Assembly: GCF_964340835.1 (NCBI RefSeq)
Contig: NZ_OZ204251.1
DNA: 64,000 bases
Reading direction: 5' to 3' (one strand)
Origin: Bombilactobacillus bombi
GTDB taxonomy: Bacteria > Bacillota > Bacilli > Lactobacillales > Lactobacillaceae
In this document: piece by piece, positions 1 to 8,494 of the stretch
Numbering within the stretch: the stretch's first letter is position 1
Layout of the letters: every line of letters starts with the position of its first letter
Program-made: the position numbers and the translations under genes
Notes under the pieces: model-generated
What the model saw: only the letters and a program-made list of their open reading frames with translations
Told to the model about the DNA's origin: nothing
Database searches by the model: none

Positions 1-575
1 TCTTTGCGGACCCAGTTGCCAATGCCCGCACCAACAAAACAGCAAAACATTTCCACTAAACCGCCGCCTAGCAAAAACACGAAAGCACTACAAGCTACCG
101 CAGCAGCTAAGGCTGCTTGCCAAGCATTATAGTTACCTGGACGTTTTTGGATTTTATCTAACTTAATATGAATTTGGCGAATAGTTAAATGCGTACATTC
201 TTGAGCAAAATTACGTACAAAAGACTCCATTCGTCCTAACTTATCAGTATTTACACCACTTTTAGGTAAAGTTAAAATTTGCGAATGACTTAAATTTTGG
301 CTAAAACAAGTATAAGAAATAGTTAATAAACCTACTTCTGCAGAACAGGTTAAATTTAAAGCTCGTGCAACAACATTCATTGCATCGCGCACTCGCCAAG
401 CCCCTGTACCACAAGACAGTAACATGATTCCTACTCTGCCAACTACACCAGCGCGTTCATTTAGACTAGCTTTAGTCGCACAAATATTATCATCAGCAAT
501 CGAATCTTTCCAATGGATGGTCATATGATGCTTTTGGGATAAATGCCTTGGTGTTGCTTGTATATCATCTGCCAT
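1..575 (-). CDS. Threonine/serine exporter ThrE-like protein, N-terminal part (truncated by window edge)
   Basis: This partial membrane protein gene runs off the left edge. The visible 191 residues match the N-terminal domain of the ThrE/YjjP (DUF1212) family of amino acid exporters: a soluble part with GxGAWRVRDAM-like and SYTCF segments, then the first hydrophobic helices near the edge (AAVACSAFVFLLGGG). The ATG at 573-575 is preceded by a good ribosome binding site (AAGGAAG). The substrate is inferred from the family only. The C-terminal membrane domain, or the partner protein in two-gene versions, would lie outside the window. Confidence 0.75.
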   Translation of the reverse strand, partial: MADDIQATPRHLSQKHHMTIHWKDSIADDNICATKASLNERAGVVGRVGIMLLSCGTGAWRVRDAMNVVARALNLTCSAEVGLLTISYTCFSQNLSHSQILTLPKSGVNTDKLGRMESFVRNFAQECTHLTIRQIHIKLDKIQKRPGNYNAWQAALAAAVACSAFVFLLGGGLVEMFCCFVGAGIGNWVRK

Positions 576-652
576 AACAAATAAAACTTCCTTTGATAAA
601 TAATGTCTAACAATCATCTTAGCATTAATTGAGAATAAATTTCAAAATAATT

Positions 653-677
653 AAAAAGCGACCTCTGATGGTCGCTT
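653..677 (-). terminator. Rho-independent terminator
   Basis: A perfect 8-bp stem (AAGCGACC at 656-663 with GGTCGCTT at 670-677) with a 6-base loop is followed on the minus strand by a T run. It probably ends transcription coming from the XRE regulator gene at 867-1451. Confidence 0.75.
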
Positions 678-740
678 CAAATATTACCTGATACCTTGTG
701 TTTAGGCTTTTGCCCAAACTCTTATCAACAGTTGGCAACA

Positions 741-866
741 TTACACTCTAATAAATTTTAATAATATAACGGCCATTTGTCTGATATGGATGGTAAGGCT
801 AACTTTATCTAGAGCTTGTGTTGCTCCAAAGTTGTACACCTTAATATCCGCTATAATATTTACAGT
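741..866 (-). pseudogene. Possible remnant of an ABC transporter ATPase N-terminus
   Basis: Downstream of the XRE regulator the minus strand reads, just after that gene's stop and in the same frame, about 40 codons. They include FGATQALDKVSLTI, which strongly resembles the first beta strands of ABC ATPases just before the Walker A motif. The next residues no longer fit the family and a stop follows at 741-743, with no Walker A. This looks like a leftover of a gene once paired with the regulator. The match is short, so chance similarity is possible. Confidence 0.35.
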
Positions 867-1451
867 TCAAAAATATCGTTGTTGCAAATACTCAACTAAT
901 ATGACACCAAGCGCAATCCCAGTAGAAATACCTGCATATAAATAAGATTTTAAAAATAAAAACATTACTACTAAAACACCCCAGCAAGCAATTACTAGTA
1001 ATAGTTGTTTTTTATGAATGGAGTTTTCCTTTTTGCGGATTTTACCTTTAATAAAAGCTGCGAGATAGATAAGACTTACTGAATTAACAATTAAAACAAT
1101 TGTCAAAATCAAATAAATCGTCATAGGATATTCATGTTGATAGAGATGTAAAATTAAGATTACTAGCAAAAATAAGTTAAGCAATAACATACTATATAAT
1201 AATGGTTTTAAAAAATGAAAAACTTCATTCTTTTTGATTGATTCTTTCACTCCGATATCTTCTTTAAGCAAAACATCTAAAGAAATTTGATAAAAATCGC
1301 TCAACTTAATTAAACTATCAATATCGGGATAACTTTTGCCCTGCTCCCAACTAGAAATAGTTTGTTGACTAACATGCAATTGCTGAGCCACTTCAACTTG
1401 AGTTAAATGTAATGATTGTCGTTTTTTCTGTAAACGTTGACCAAAAATCAT
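867..1451 (-). CDS. XRE-family helix-turn-helix regulator with C-terminal membrane segments
   Basis: The 194-residue protein has an N-terminal HTH_3 domain (about residues 3-60, with VSQQTISSWEQGKSYPD typical of the family), then three to four hydrophobic helices (about residues 75-190). It is therefore probably a membrane-tethered DNA-binding protein. I chose the ATG at 1449-1451 because an AGGAGGT site lies 6 bases upstream; an in-frame start further upstream has no such support. A transporter-like remnant lies directly downstream, suggesting that it once controlled a transporter. The target is unknown. Confidence 0.8.
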   Translation of the reverse strand: MIFGQRLQKKRQSLHLTQVEVAQQLHVSQQTISSWEQGKSYPDIDSLIKLSDFYQISLDVLLKEDIGVKESIKKNEVFHFLKPLLYSMLLLNLFLLVILILHLYQHEYPMTIYLILTIVLIVNSVSLIYLAAFIKGKIRKKENSIHKKQLLLVIACWGVLVVMFLFLKSYLYAGISTGIALGVILVEYLQQRYF

Positions 1452-1658
1452 CACCGCACCTCCTATATAGATAGGATAAGCCACTGTTCTTAATTTTCCT
1501 AACAAAGATTCTCAGTATGCTAATTATGTTAAAAAAAGTAATCATCCGATTCCGAACTAAATTATCTGAGAGTCAAATTATTAATATAAATAATCAAATC
1601 AACTAGCTATTTTAATAAACGGCTAATCTGGATATAATAAGCAAATCTTTGTAAATAA

Positions 1659-1702
1659 AAAAGAATTACTCTCTAGCAATCCCTGCTGAGTTTAATTCTT
1701 TA
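1659..1702 (-). terminator. Terminator of the Bce-type ABC operon
   Basis: AAAGAATTA pairs with TAATTCTTT around a further short inner stem, followed on the minus strand by TTTTTT. It sits just after the stop of the permease gene at 1714. Confidence 0.65.
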
Positions 1703-1713
1703 ATTTTGAGCAA

Positions 1714-3621
1714 TTAGTAAGCATGAACTAAACGCTCATATACTTTAGTGGTTAAGCCATAAATAGCCAAGTAGGCTAATAACATAATTCCTAAAGTCGA
1801 CAGTGCAACATAAATAACTAATTGATCATTATACAAACTTAGTTGTTTTAAAATACTACTGATAGCTGGCAGGGCAAAGGCAATATTTACCGTTGCACCA
1901 ATAATCGGTAACATGAACACTAGCAAAACTTGACTATGAATCGCCTGCCGAGTTTCTTGCTTACTTAATCCCACTTGCTGCATAGTTTGAAAACGTTCAC
2001 GATCTGCATAACCTTCGGCGACTTGTTTATAATAAATCATTAGTACTGTGACTAATAGCATCGATATACAAGCAATAATGCTTAAAAAGAGAAAACCACC
2101 AAATAGATTATTAAAACTTTCTTTCAATTGTGAGCGCGAACTAAAACTCTCATCTAACTTAAAAGTGCTTTGTAATTGTTGCACAAATTGTTTTTGATGC
2201 TGACCTGTAATATTGATTCCATTAACCAAAATCCAAGGTTGTGGATTAATTTGTTGCGCAATTTTTTGATTTGCAGCAATAATAAAAATCGGCTTTAAAA
2301 TTGTCCGTTCATAATTAAAGTATAACTTGAATGAAGAAACAGGTCTTATCTGATATTGATGTCCCTTAATTAAAATTTTCGAGGCTTGATAACTATTATT
2401 AGAACTAACGATTAATAATTCATTGGCCTTTAAACGCACATGTTGGTGTTGAATCCGATTGTAGTCTTTAATTGTGAGTGTTGATAAAGTACAAGTACTA
2501 GTACTCAGATCCGTTTTTTGAAATTTCTGTTTAGTTAGATTCCCCATTGTCGGTTCAGTCATTGCCATTTGTTGCTGCTGTCCAAGCCGAATTTGATTAG
2601 TCTTAGCTAAGCTCTTAATCGTTTGTTGATTTTGAACTGTTAAAGGTTGTTTAGTAGTCATCATAATATCATAAGGATTCCATGAATTTAAAACATCTTG
2701 ACCACCTTGATAAATGCTAATAGTAGCAATCATTGTAACCAATATTGTCGTGCACAATAAACAAATAGAAGCCAGACCAGCACCATTTTGTTTCATTCGA
2801 TTAAACATCCCCGAAATCGAAATAAAATGATTAGGTTGATAATAAAATTGTTTTCGGTTTTTTAAAAATTGTAACATGCTAATACTAGCAGCAATAAAGA
2901 CAAAATATGTGCCAATTACCACTAAAATGACAGCCAGTGTAAATTGCGTAAAACTTGTTATTCTAGGCTTGACAGTCACTGCAATGAAATATCCAGCCGC
3001 CAAAGTCAATACGCCTAATATTGCTAATATCCAATGATTCTTTGGTTGGCGCTCACCTTGTGCTGCTTGACCCCATAAATCAATCGGCTTAACTTTACGT
3101 AAACGAAATAAATTGTAAATTAAAATTAATATAAAGAAGAAAGCAAAAATACCAATCACTTGCAAAAACGGTTGTCTAGAAAATTGCTCATGCAAATTTT
3201 GTGTTTGCATTAATTTTTGTAGCGAAAGAAAAGCTAATTTTAAAAAGCTTACTCCCATCAATAAACCCAAGATTATAGTGCCTAAATATAAAAGAATATC
3301 TTCAATTATGATAATGAGTCGTAAATCTGAACGAGTTAAGCCCAAAATATTAAACAATCCTAGTTCTTGATTGCGTTGTTTCATAATAAAACTATCCACA
3401 TAAAACATAAAAATCACTGATAACATTAAAACAAAACGTAAATATAAATTAGACATAAGTACAATATAATTGCCGCCATTAGCATTTTTCAATGAAGTGT
3501 TTGCTATAAGAGCTAGAAAAATAAAATTCAAAGCAACTAAGATGGCACTCGCAAAAACAAACAATCCATATTGTTGTTTATTTCGCTTCAAGCTGCTCCA
3601 AGCTAATCGATAATAAATCAT
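1714..3621 (-). CDS. FtsX-type ABC permease, BceB-like (peptide sensing or resistance)
   Basis: The 635-residue permease has hydrophobic helices at both ends and a large hydrophilic segment (about residues 320-525) expected outside the cell, the plan of BceB-type permeases that sense and detoxify cell-wall antibiotics. FtsX-like domains occupy the N-terminal half and the last 120 residues. The ATG at 3619-3621 has a GGGGGTG site inside the end of the ATPase gene, so the two genes are translationally linked. The next operon encodes a two-component system of the matching type. The inducing peptide cannot be named from sequence. Confidence 0.85.
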   Translation of the reverse strand: MIYYRLAWSSLKRNKQQYGLFVFASAILVALNFIFLALIANTSLKNANGGNYIVLMSNLYLRFVLMLSVIFMFYVDSFIMKQRNQELGLFNILGLTRSDLRLIIIIEDILLYLGTIILGLLMGVSFLKLAFLSLQKLMQTQNLHEQFSRQPFLQVIGIFAFFFILILIYNLFRLRKVKPIDLWGQAAQGERQPKNHWILAILGVLTLAAGYFIAVTVKPRITSFTQFTLAVILVVIGTYFVFIAASISMLQFLKNRKQFYYQPNHFISISGMFNRMKQNGAGLASICLLCTTILVTMIATISIYQGGQDVLNSWNPYDIMMTTKQPLTVQNQQTIKSLAKTNQIRLGQQQQMAMTEPTMGNLTKQKFQKTDLSTSTCTLSTLTIKDYNRIQHQHVRLKANELLIVSSNNSYQASKILIKGHQYQIRPVSSFKLYFNYERTILKPIFIIAANQKIAQQINPQPWILVNGINITGQHQKQFVQQLQSTFKLDESFSSRSQLKESFNNLFGGFLFLSIIACISMLLVTVLMIYYKQVAEGYADRERFQTMQQVGLSKQETRQAIHSQVLLVFMLPIIGATVNIAFALPAISSILKQLSLYNDQLVIYVALSTLGIMLLAYLAIYGLTTKVYERLVHAY

Positions 3622-3622
3622 C

Positions 3623-4381
3623 CTATTCACCCCCAGTAGTCATTAAAGCTGATAAGCTATTATTAATATTACGCAAATAGTCCGCTTCACTTTGTTGTCC
3701 TCGAAACAATTCATGATAAATAATGCCGTCTTTGATAAATAAGGTCCTTCGAGAATGGGCAGCCGTGGCAGCACTATGGGTTACCATTAAGATGGTCTGA
3801 CCTGCCTGATTAATTTGGTCAAAAACTTGTAGCAGCCGTTGTGAGTTTTGCGAATCTAAAGCCCCTGTAGGTTCATCTGCTAATAACAATTGTGGATGAG
3901 TGATTAAAGCTCGCGCAGCAGCAATTCGTTGTCGTTGACCACCAGAAATTTCATAAGGATATCGATTTAAAATATCATTAATCTCTAATTGCTGAGCTAA
4001 AGGTATTAATCGTTGCTGCATAATTTCTAAAGGCTGCCGATCTAAAACTAATGGTAAAAAAATATTATCTTGATTACTAAACGTATCTAATAAATTAAAA
4101 TTTTGAAAAACAAATCCTAAGTGTTGTCGACGAAACTTCGCCGCTTTCTTTTCTGAAAGCTGACTTAAATCTTTATGATTAAGGATAATAGTGCCACTGG
4201 AAGCTTGATCTAAAGTAGCGATAATGTTTAATAAAGTAGTTTTACCAGCGCCTGATTCTCCCATAATAGCTACATAATCTCCCGTTTCAACTTCCATGGA
4301 AATATCTTTCAACGCCATTATTTGATTATTTTTACCACTAACAAAAGCTCGCCGTATATGTCTTAAAGTTAATAAACTCAT
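3623..4381 (-). CDS. ABC transporter ATP-binding protein, BceA-like
   Basis: This 252-residue ATPase is of the MacB/BceA class. It has Walker A GESGAGKTT (about residues 41-49), Q-loop FQNFNLLD, signature SGGQRQR and Walker B LLLADEP, followed by the H-loop MVTHS. It ends two bases before the permease start, so the pair forms one transporter. A terminator at 4411-4454 separates it from the upstream kinase gene, so it probably has its own promoter in the interval 4382-4420, as Bce transporters usually do. Confidence 0.9.
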   Translation of the reverse strand: MSLLTLRHIRRAFVSGKNNQIMALKDISMEVETGDYVAIMGESGAGKTTLLNIIATLDQASSGTIILNHKDLSQLSEKKAAKFRRQHLGFVFQNFNLLDTFSNQDNIFLPLVLDRQPLEIMQQRLIPLAQQLEINDILNRYPYEISGGQRQRIAAARALITHPQLLLADEPTGALDSQNSQRLLQVFDQINQAGQTILMVTHSAATAAHSRRTLFIKDGIIYHELFRGQQSEADYLRNINNSLSALMTTGGE

Positions 4382-4410
4382 TCTTCTTCCCCCTTTGTTA
4401 ATCCTAGTAT

Positions 4411-4454
4411 AAAAAAATTCCTAACTAGATAACAGTTACAGTCTAGTTAGGAAT
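4411..4454 (-). terminator. Terminator between kinase gene and ABC genes
   Basis: A 13-bp perfect stem (ATTCCTAACTAGA with TCTAGTTAGGAAT) is followed on the minus strand by seven T. It separates the regulatory operon from the transporter operon, so the two can be expressed at different levels. Confidence 0.85.
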
Positions 4455-4468
4455 CTTACAATTTGTTA

Positions 4469-5440
4469 TTAACGCACATGATTATGGGGAAAAGTTAATT
4501 TAACTGTAGTACCTCTGCCTTTTTGCGAGGCAATTGTTAATTGTATTTCTAAATGTTGACAAATCTGATGAGCAATATACAGCCCCATTCCAGTTGCAAT
4601 CTGTTGTTCACGACCATTGTGTCCTGTAAATCCTGGTTCAAACACTCTGGGCAAATCTGAACTTGCAATACCTATGCCCTCATCTTGAATAAGTAGCTGA
4701 TTTTTCAATACTTTGATTGTAATTTGCTGTTGTGGTTGTGAATATTTAATTGCATTAAAAATTATCTGCTCCAAAACCACCGTCAACCACTTAGCATCAG
4801 TTAATAATTTAATTTCACCAATAAAATTTTGTAAACGTAGATGTTTATTGGCAAAAAAGATGGCATATTTTTGAATAATTGGTGTCACCAATGCTTGAAG
4901 TTGAACCCATTCAAAATTCAAATCATGATTGAAGTCAGCTAAGCGCTCATAATTGAGCAACAAATCAATTTTATTTTGAATTAGAACGATTTGCTGTTGT
5001 ACTTGAGCACTCGGAATTAAAGTTTGACTATCAGCCAAAGACATTAAAGCCATCAATGGGGTTTTCATTTCGTGGCTCCAAGTCAACAAATAATTTTGTT
5101 GTTCTAACTGTTTTTGCTCTAGATGCTGTTGGGAGTTCAGATATTCTTGTTGAACTTCATGCAAAGTTTGACTATAAGCTTGTAAAACCGGATTATTAAA
5201 ATTTTGCCGTGGCATAGATTTTTGAATGCGTAATTGGTTTAATTGGTGAATTTGATGTTTTTGATAAGATGCTCGCAACAAAATTACCGCTACCACAATA
5301 AACCAAGTATAACGCACAATATCAATTAAAATATTCCAAGAAACATCATATAATCCAAAAATACCACCTAAAAAACCGACTAAAATCACATAACCTAAAC
5401 CTAAAGGCCATTGTTTAATAACGATTTGCCAATAACTCAT
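4469..5440 (-). CDS. Intramembrane-sensing histidine kinase, BceS-like
   Basis: The 323-residue kinase has two closely spaced N-terminal membrane helices (about residues 10-57) and almost no extracellular loop, as expected for BceS kinases, which take their signal from the ABC transporter. The H-box SHEMKTPLM carries the phospho-accepting His at about residue 123. The N-box FNAIKYS and G-box GMGLYIA are present. Its start overlaps the stop of the response regulator gene (ATGA type), so the two are co-translated. The regulator gene is frameshifted as read, leaving the kinase without an intact partner here. Confidence 0.88.
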   Translation of the reverse strand: MSYWQIVIKQWPLGLGYVILVGFLGGIFGLYDVSWNILIDIVRYTWFIVVAVILLRASYQKHQIHQLNQLRIQKSMPRQNFNNPVLQAYSQTLHEVQQEYLNSQQHLEQKQLEQQNYLLTWSHEMKTPLMALMSLADSQTLIPSAQVQQQIVLIQNKIDLLLNYERLADFNHDLNFEWVQLQALVTPIIQKYAIFFANKHLRLQNFIGEIKLLTDAKWLTVVLEQIIFNAIKYSQPQQQITIKVLKNQLLIQDEGIGIASSDLPRVFEPGFTGHNGREQQIATGMGLYIAHQICQHLEIQLTIASQKGRGTTVKLTFPHNHVR

Positions 5441-6109
5441 TGCGTCTCCAATCGATAACCCCGACCGCGTTCCGTAATCAAGTGCTCTTTTAAATGTACA
5501 GGTGCAATTTTTTGGCGTAAACGACTAATATTCACATTTAATACTGCATCATCGATGAATTCTCCACTTTGCCAAATTTTTTGCCGTAAATCTTCTTTAG
5601 ATAGAGTTTGATTGGGTTGCAAAAAAAAATAATTTTAAAATTAAGCCTTCTGTTGGGGATAACTTAATAATTGTTTGCTGGTAGCGTAATTCATTAGTTA
5701 ACATATTAAGATGATAGTTTTGAAAGGTTAATTCTTCTTGCAAAGATTGTTGTGTTCGGCGCAAAATAGCTTGAATTTTAGAGATAAATACATCCATCGA
5801 AAAGGGTTTAACTAAATAATCATCCGCTCCACTAGCAATTGCCCGGACTGCATTGGGATCCATTTGGGCTGCAGAAACAAAAATAATCGGCACTTGTGAA
5901 AAAGTGCGAATTTGCTTAGTCCAATAAAAACCATCAAACATTGGTAATGTAATATCCATGACAATTAAATCTGGATTTATTTGCTGACATTCTATCTCCA
6001 CTTGTTGCCAATCTTGGATGACAAAACTTTGATATTGCCACTTAGATAAAGCTAATTGCATCGCTTGTAAAATATCAGCATTATCTTCAATCAGTAAAAT
6101 TCGATTCAC
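5437..6109 (-). pseudogene. OmpR-family response regulator, BceR-like, frameshifted in a 9-base homopolymer
   Basis: The receiver domain (phospho-acceptor Asp in VMDITLP; Lys in LVKPFS) and the start of the winged-helix domain lie in one frame, upstream of about 5629. The rest of the winged helix (from LQPNQTLSKEDLRQ to RGRGYRLETQ) lies in another. The switch is at nine consecutive A on the plus strand (5621-5629); eight would restore a normal regulator of about 224 residues. The start is probably the GTG at 6107-6109, with GAGGTGG upstream. It may be a real mutation, a phase-variable tract or a sequencing error; everything else about the gene looks intact. Confidence 0.85.
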
Positions 6110-6126
6110 TTTTGCCACCTCAAAGT

Positions 6127-6630
6127 CTAATGATTGGTCAATTGTTGAATTAACCCTCGCAGACTACTTAATAGATGCATTGTTGAATCAAGTGTATGTC
6201 TCAAATACATTAATTCGACAATAAAACAAATGATACTAATAATTCCTAATAAAATTCCCGCGATTGCTAAGGCCTTGTTTTTTCTTTGAACTCGTTTATT
6301 CAAGGCTAAAGCGGAAAGAACAATGGCAATCCCTCCAGTGAGTCCACCAAATTGAACAATTAGCGAAAGCAAGCCTGTTAACATCCCTGCTAAAGATAAC
6401 GGCTCTAAGACGTAATCATTTTGAGTAGTGCTATTTTGACTTGTATCTGGAGTGGAATCTGGAATAGTTTCCTTTGGAAAATTATTGGAAGTCATATTTG
6501 TTGATTGTGTCTGATTATTATCATAATAACCATAGTTAGTGTTCATTAATGCAACACCACAATATGGACAAGTAGTAGCCTCAGCAGCGACATAATTACC
6601 ACAATTTGGACAAACAACGTTATTTTGCAT
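6127..6630 (-). CDS. Zinc-ribbon membrane protein (DUF4190-like)
   Basis: The 167-residue protein starts with a zinc ribbon (CPNCG and CPYCG, residues 7-25). A low-complexity Ser/Thr/Asn linker (about 30-75) follows, then two membrane helices in the GMLTGLLSL and GILLGIISI regions typical of DUF4190 proteins. It lies 18 bases before the response regulator start on the same strand and may share its transcript. No specific function can be given. Confidence 0.7.
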   Translation of the reverse strand: MQNNVVCPNCGNYVAAEATTCPYCGVALMNTNYGYYDNNQTQSTNMTSNNFPKETIPDSTPDTSQNSTTQNDYVLEPLSLAGMLTGLLSLIVQFGGLTGGIAIVLSALALNKRVQRKNKALAIAGILLGIISIICFIVELMYLRHTLDSTMHLLSSLRGLIQQLTNH

Positions 6631-6646
6631 CTTTTGCTCCTCTTAT

Positions 6647-6982
6647 TTAAAACTCATCAATAAAACGCACTGCAGTTCCATAGGCAACCACAGATTGCAT
6701 GTCATTGCCTATCGAACCTGAATCAAAACGCATCATTACCACAGCATCTGCGCCTTGATCTTGGGCAGCTTGGCGCAAACGCGATATGGCCTTATCTCGA
6801 GATTCATGTAACATTTTCGTATAGGCTTTAATTTCACCACCAACAACACTTTTTAAACCAGCTCCAAAATCACTAATCATGTTTTTAGACTGAGTGGTTA
6901 AGCCAAATACTTCGCCAATAACTTCATAATTTTTGCCTGGAATTTTTTCGGTAGTAGTAACTAAAATTGTTTGTGCAGCCAT
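6647..6982 (-). CDS. YbjQ/UPF0145 family protein
   Basis: The 111-residue soluble protein matches the YbjQ (DUF74, heavy-metal-binding-like) family over its full length: an ILVTTTEKIPGKNYEVIGEV start, a GxLKSVVGGEIKAYTKML middle and an ADAVVMMRFDS strand. Members form beta-rich oligomers, and their cellular role is not settled. It is the first gene of the minus-strand set, with a divergent gene at 7056. Confidence 0.85.
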   Translation of the reverse strand: MAAQTILVTTTEKIPGKNYEVIGEVFGLTTQSKNMISDFGAGLKSVVGGEIKAYTKMLHESRDKAISRLRQAAQDQGADAVVMMRFDSGSIGNDMQSVVAYGTAVRFIDEF

Positions 6983-7055
6983 AAAGTTGCTCCTTTAATA
7001 CTCTTAATTCATTATAACAAACTTTTGATTTGATATAATAATTGTGAGGTGAAAG

Positions 7056-7703
7056 ATTATCAAACTAAATATAATTAAGCAATACGCATATCAGACACTT
7101 AAAGCCGATACTAGTGGTCATGATTTTTATCATGTGCAAAGAGTTGCTCATCTAGCCCAAAATTTGTGGAACAAAGATCACCAACCAACTACCAATGACA
7201 CTTTAATTGCAGCTAGTTATTTGCACGATACTATTGATGAAAAAATAGTCACTTCATCGCCCCAAGCATTAAAGCGTGTTACCAAATTACTTCAAACAGC
7301 TGAATGTGCTCCATCCGAACAAGAACAAATCCTTACGACTATTACCCATATGTCTTTTGCGGATAATTTGGCCCATCACTATCAATTACCACTCATCGGG
7401 CAATATGTACAGGATGCTGATCGACTAGATGCTCTAGGAGCAGTTGGTATTGCGCGGGCCTTTGCTTATGGTGGCAAACAAAATCAGCCTCTTTATGATC
7501 CTAAGATTAAGCCTCGCCAGTTAACTAGTCATTCTCAATATCGTCAGCATCCTACTACGACAATTAATCATTTTTATGAAAAATTATTCCAACTCCAAGA
7601 CACCATGAATACACCTGCTGGATATCATTTAGCTCAGCAGCGAACAATTTTTATGCAGGAATTTTTAGCAAAGTTTATGCAAGAATGGCAGGGTCAAATC
7701 TAA
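7056..7703 (+). CDS. HD-domain phosphohydrolase (YedJ/YpgQ-like) with non-canonical or damaged start
   Basis: The metal-dependent HD phosphohydrolase shows GHDFYHVQRV, SYLHDTID and QDADRLDALGAVGIARAF, the signature of the YpgQ/YedJ group, whose members hydrolyse nucleotides. The first metal-binding HD pair lies upstream of the only canonical start (GTG at 7134), so translation must begin earlier. The frame is open back to a stop at 7050-7052. ATT at 7056 sits five bases after a GAGGTG site and gives 215 residues. One base less in the AAA at 7052-7054 would instead join the frame to a GTG at 7049. The coding content is certain, the start is not. Confidence 0.75.
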   Translation: MIKLNIIKQYAYQTLKADTSGHDFYHVQRVAHLAQNLWNKDHQPTTNDTLIAASYLHDTIDEKIVTSSPQALKRVTKLLQTAECAPSEQEQILTTITHMSFADNLAHHYQLPLIGQYVQDADRLDALGAVGIARAFAYGGKQNQPLYDPKIKPRQLTSHSQYRQHPTTTINHFYEKLFQLQDTMNTPAGYHLAQQRTIFMQEFLAKFMQEWQGQI

Positions 7704-7759
7704 TTATCTAACAGACAGAATTGCTGGATCTGTTGCTATTGCATATTCCATGCCCTAAT

Positions 7760-8494
7760 TTAGTCATTACGTTTTGTCCATTCAATTTGTGCTTGAGCGT
7801 TAGTTTTATGATCACTACTAATTTGATGATAAGAGCTATTATTTTCTAACTGCACAGAACTTTGTACTGTCTGTCCATAAGCTACTTCGCGATCATATTT
7901 AATATCTAGGCTTTTAATTTGGTGACTCAACAAAAAATCTCTGCCTAAAGAATCTAACATCCAATCCAAATAAACTGCGTTATTCACATGTCCATTGACA
8001 TCAATATCAAAAAATCGTGTTTGATATTGCTTTTTTTGTTTTGCGTCTTTAATTCTTTTTATACGTGGAAAACGCCAAACATCCTCTGAATATTCGCAAT
8101 CTATTTGTTCCATTACTTTAGGAACTATCGGCATCAATTTCCGTTCTTTGATATCCATCATTACCCAATTGCTAATGAGTGTTAATAGTTCATTGCCCGC
8201 AGCATCTTGTACAGTAAAAGTACGATAACAGAAAAATTTATTATAACTATTGGCTTGTGTTGTTATTTTAATTTGCTCATCTATTAATGGCAAACGCTGT
8301 ACTTCTAAATGATATTTTGTAACAACCCAACCTATTCCGTGCTGAACCATCTGCTGGGAATCAATTCCCACTGCATGTAATTGATGTTCTGACACTAGTA
8401 ACATTTCATTAAATAGGGACGAAATATTCATTTCTTGCGTAGCATTAGTACTATAAAAAGGAATTACTTTTGTTTCTACATATTGTTTGCTCAT
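7760..8494 (-). CDS. Acyl-ACP thioesterase (Fat family)
   Basis: The 244-residue protein has the double hot-dog fold layout of bacterial acyl-ACP thioesterases, which release free fatty acids from acyl carrier protein. The second half contains RFFDIDVNGHVNNAVYLDWM, where Asn and His are the expected catalytic residues. The gene overlaps the end of rsmI by four bases and closes the tmk operon. Its presence matters because an acyl carrier protein gene near 56.7 kb is broken; a working ACP must be encoded elsewhere if this enzyme has its usual substrate. Confidence 0.85.
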   Translation of the reverse strand: MSKQYVETKVIPFYSTNATQEMNISSLFNEMLLVSEHQLHAVGIDSQQMVQHGIGWVVTKYHLEVQRLPLIDEQIKITTQANSYNKFFCYRTFTVQDAAGNELLTLISNWVMMDIKERKLMPIVPKVMEQIDCEYSEDVWRFPRIKRIKDAKQKKQYQTRFFDIDVNGHVNNAVYLDWMLDSLGRDFLLSHQIKSLDIKYDREVAYGQTVQSSVQLENNSSYHQISSDHKTNAQAQIEWTKRND

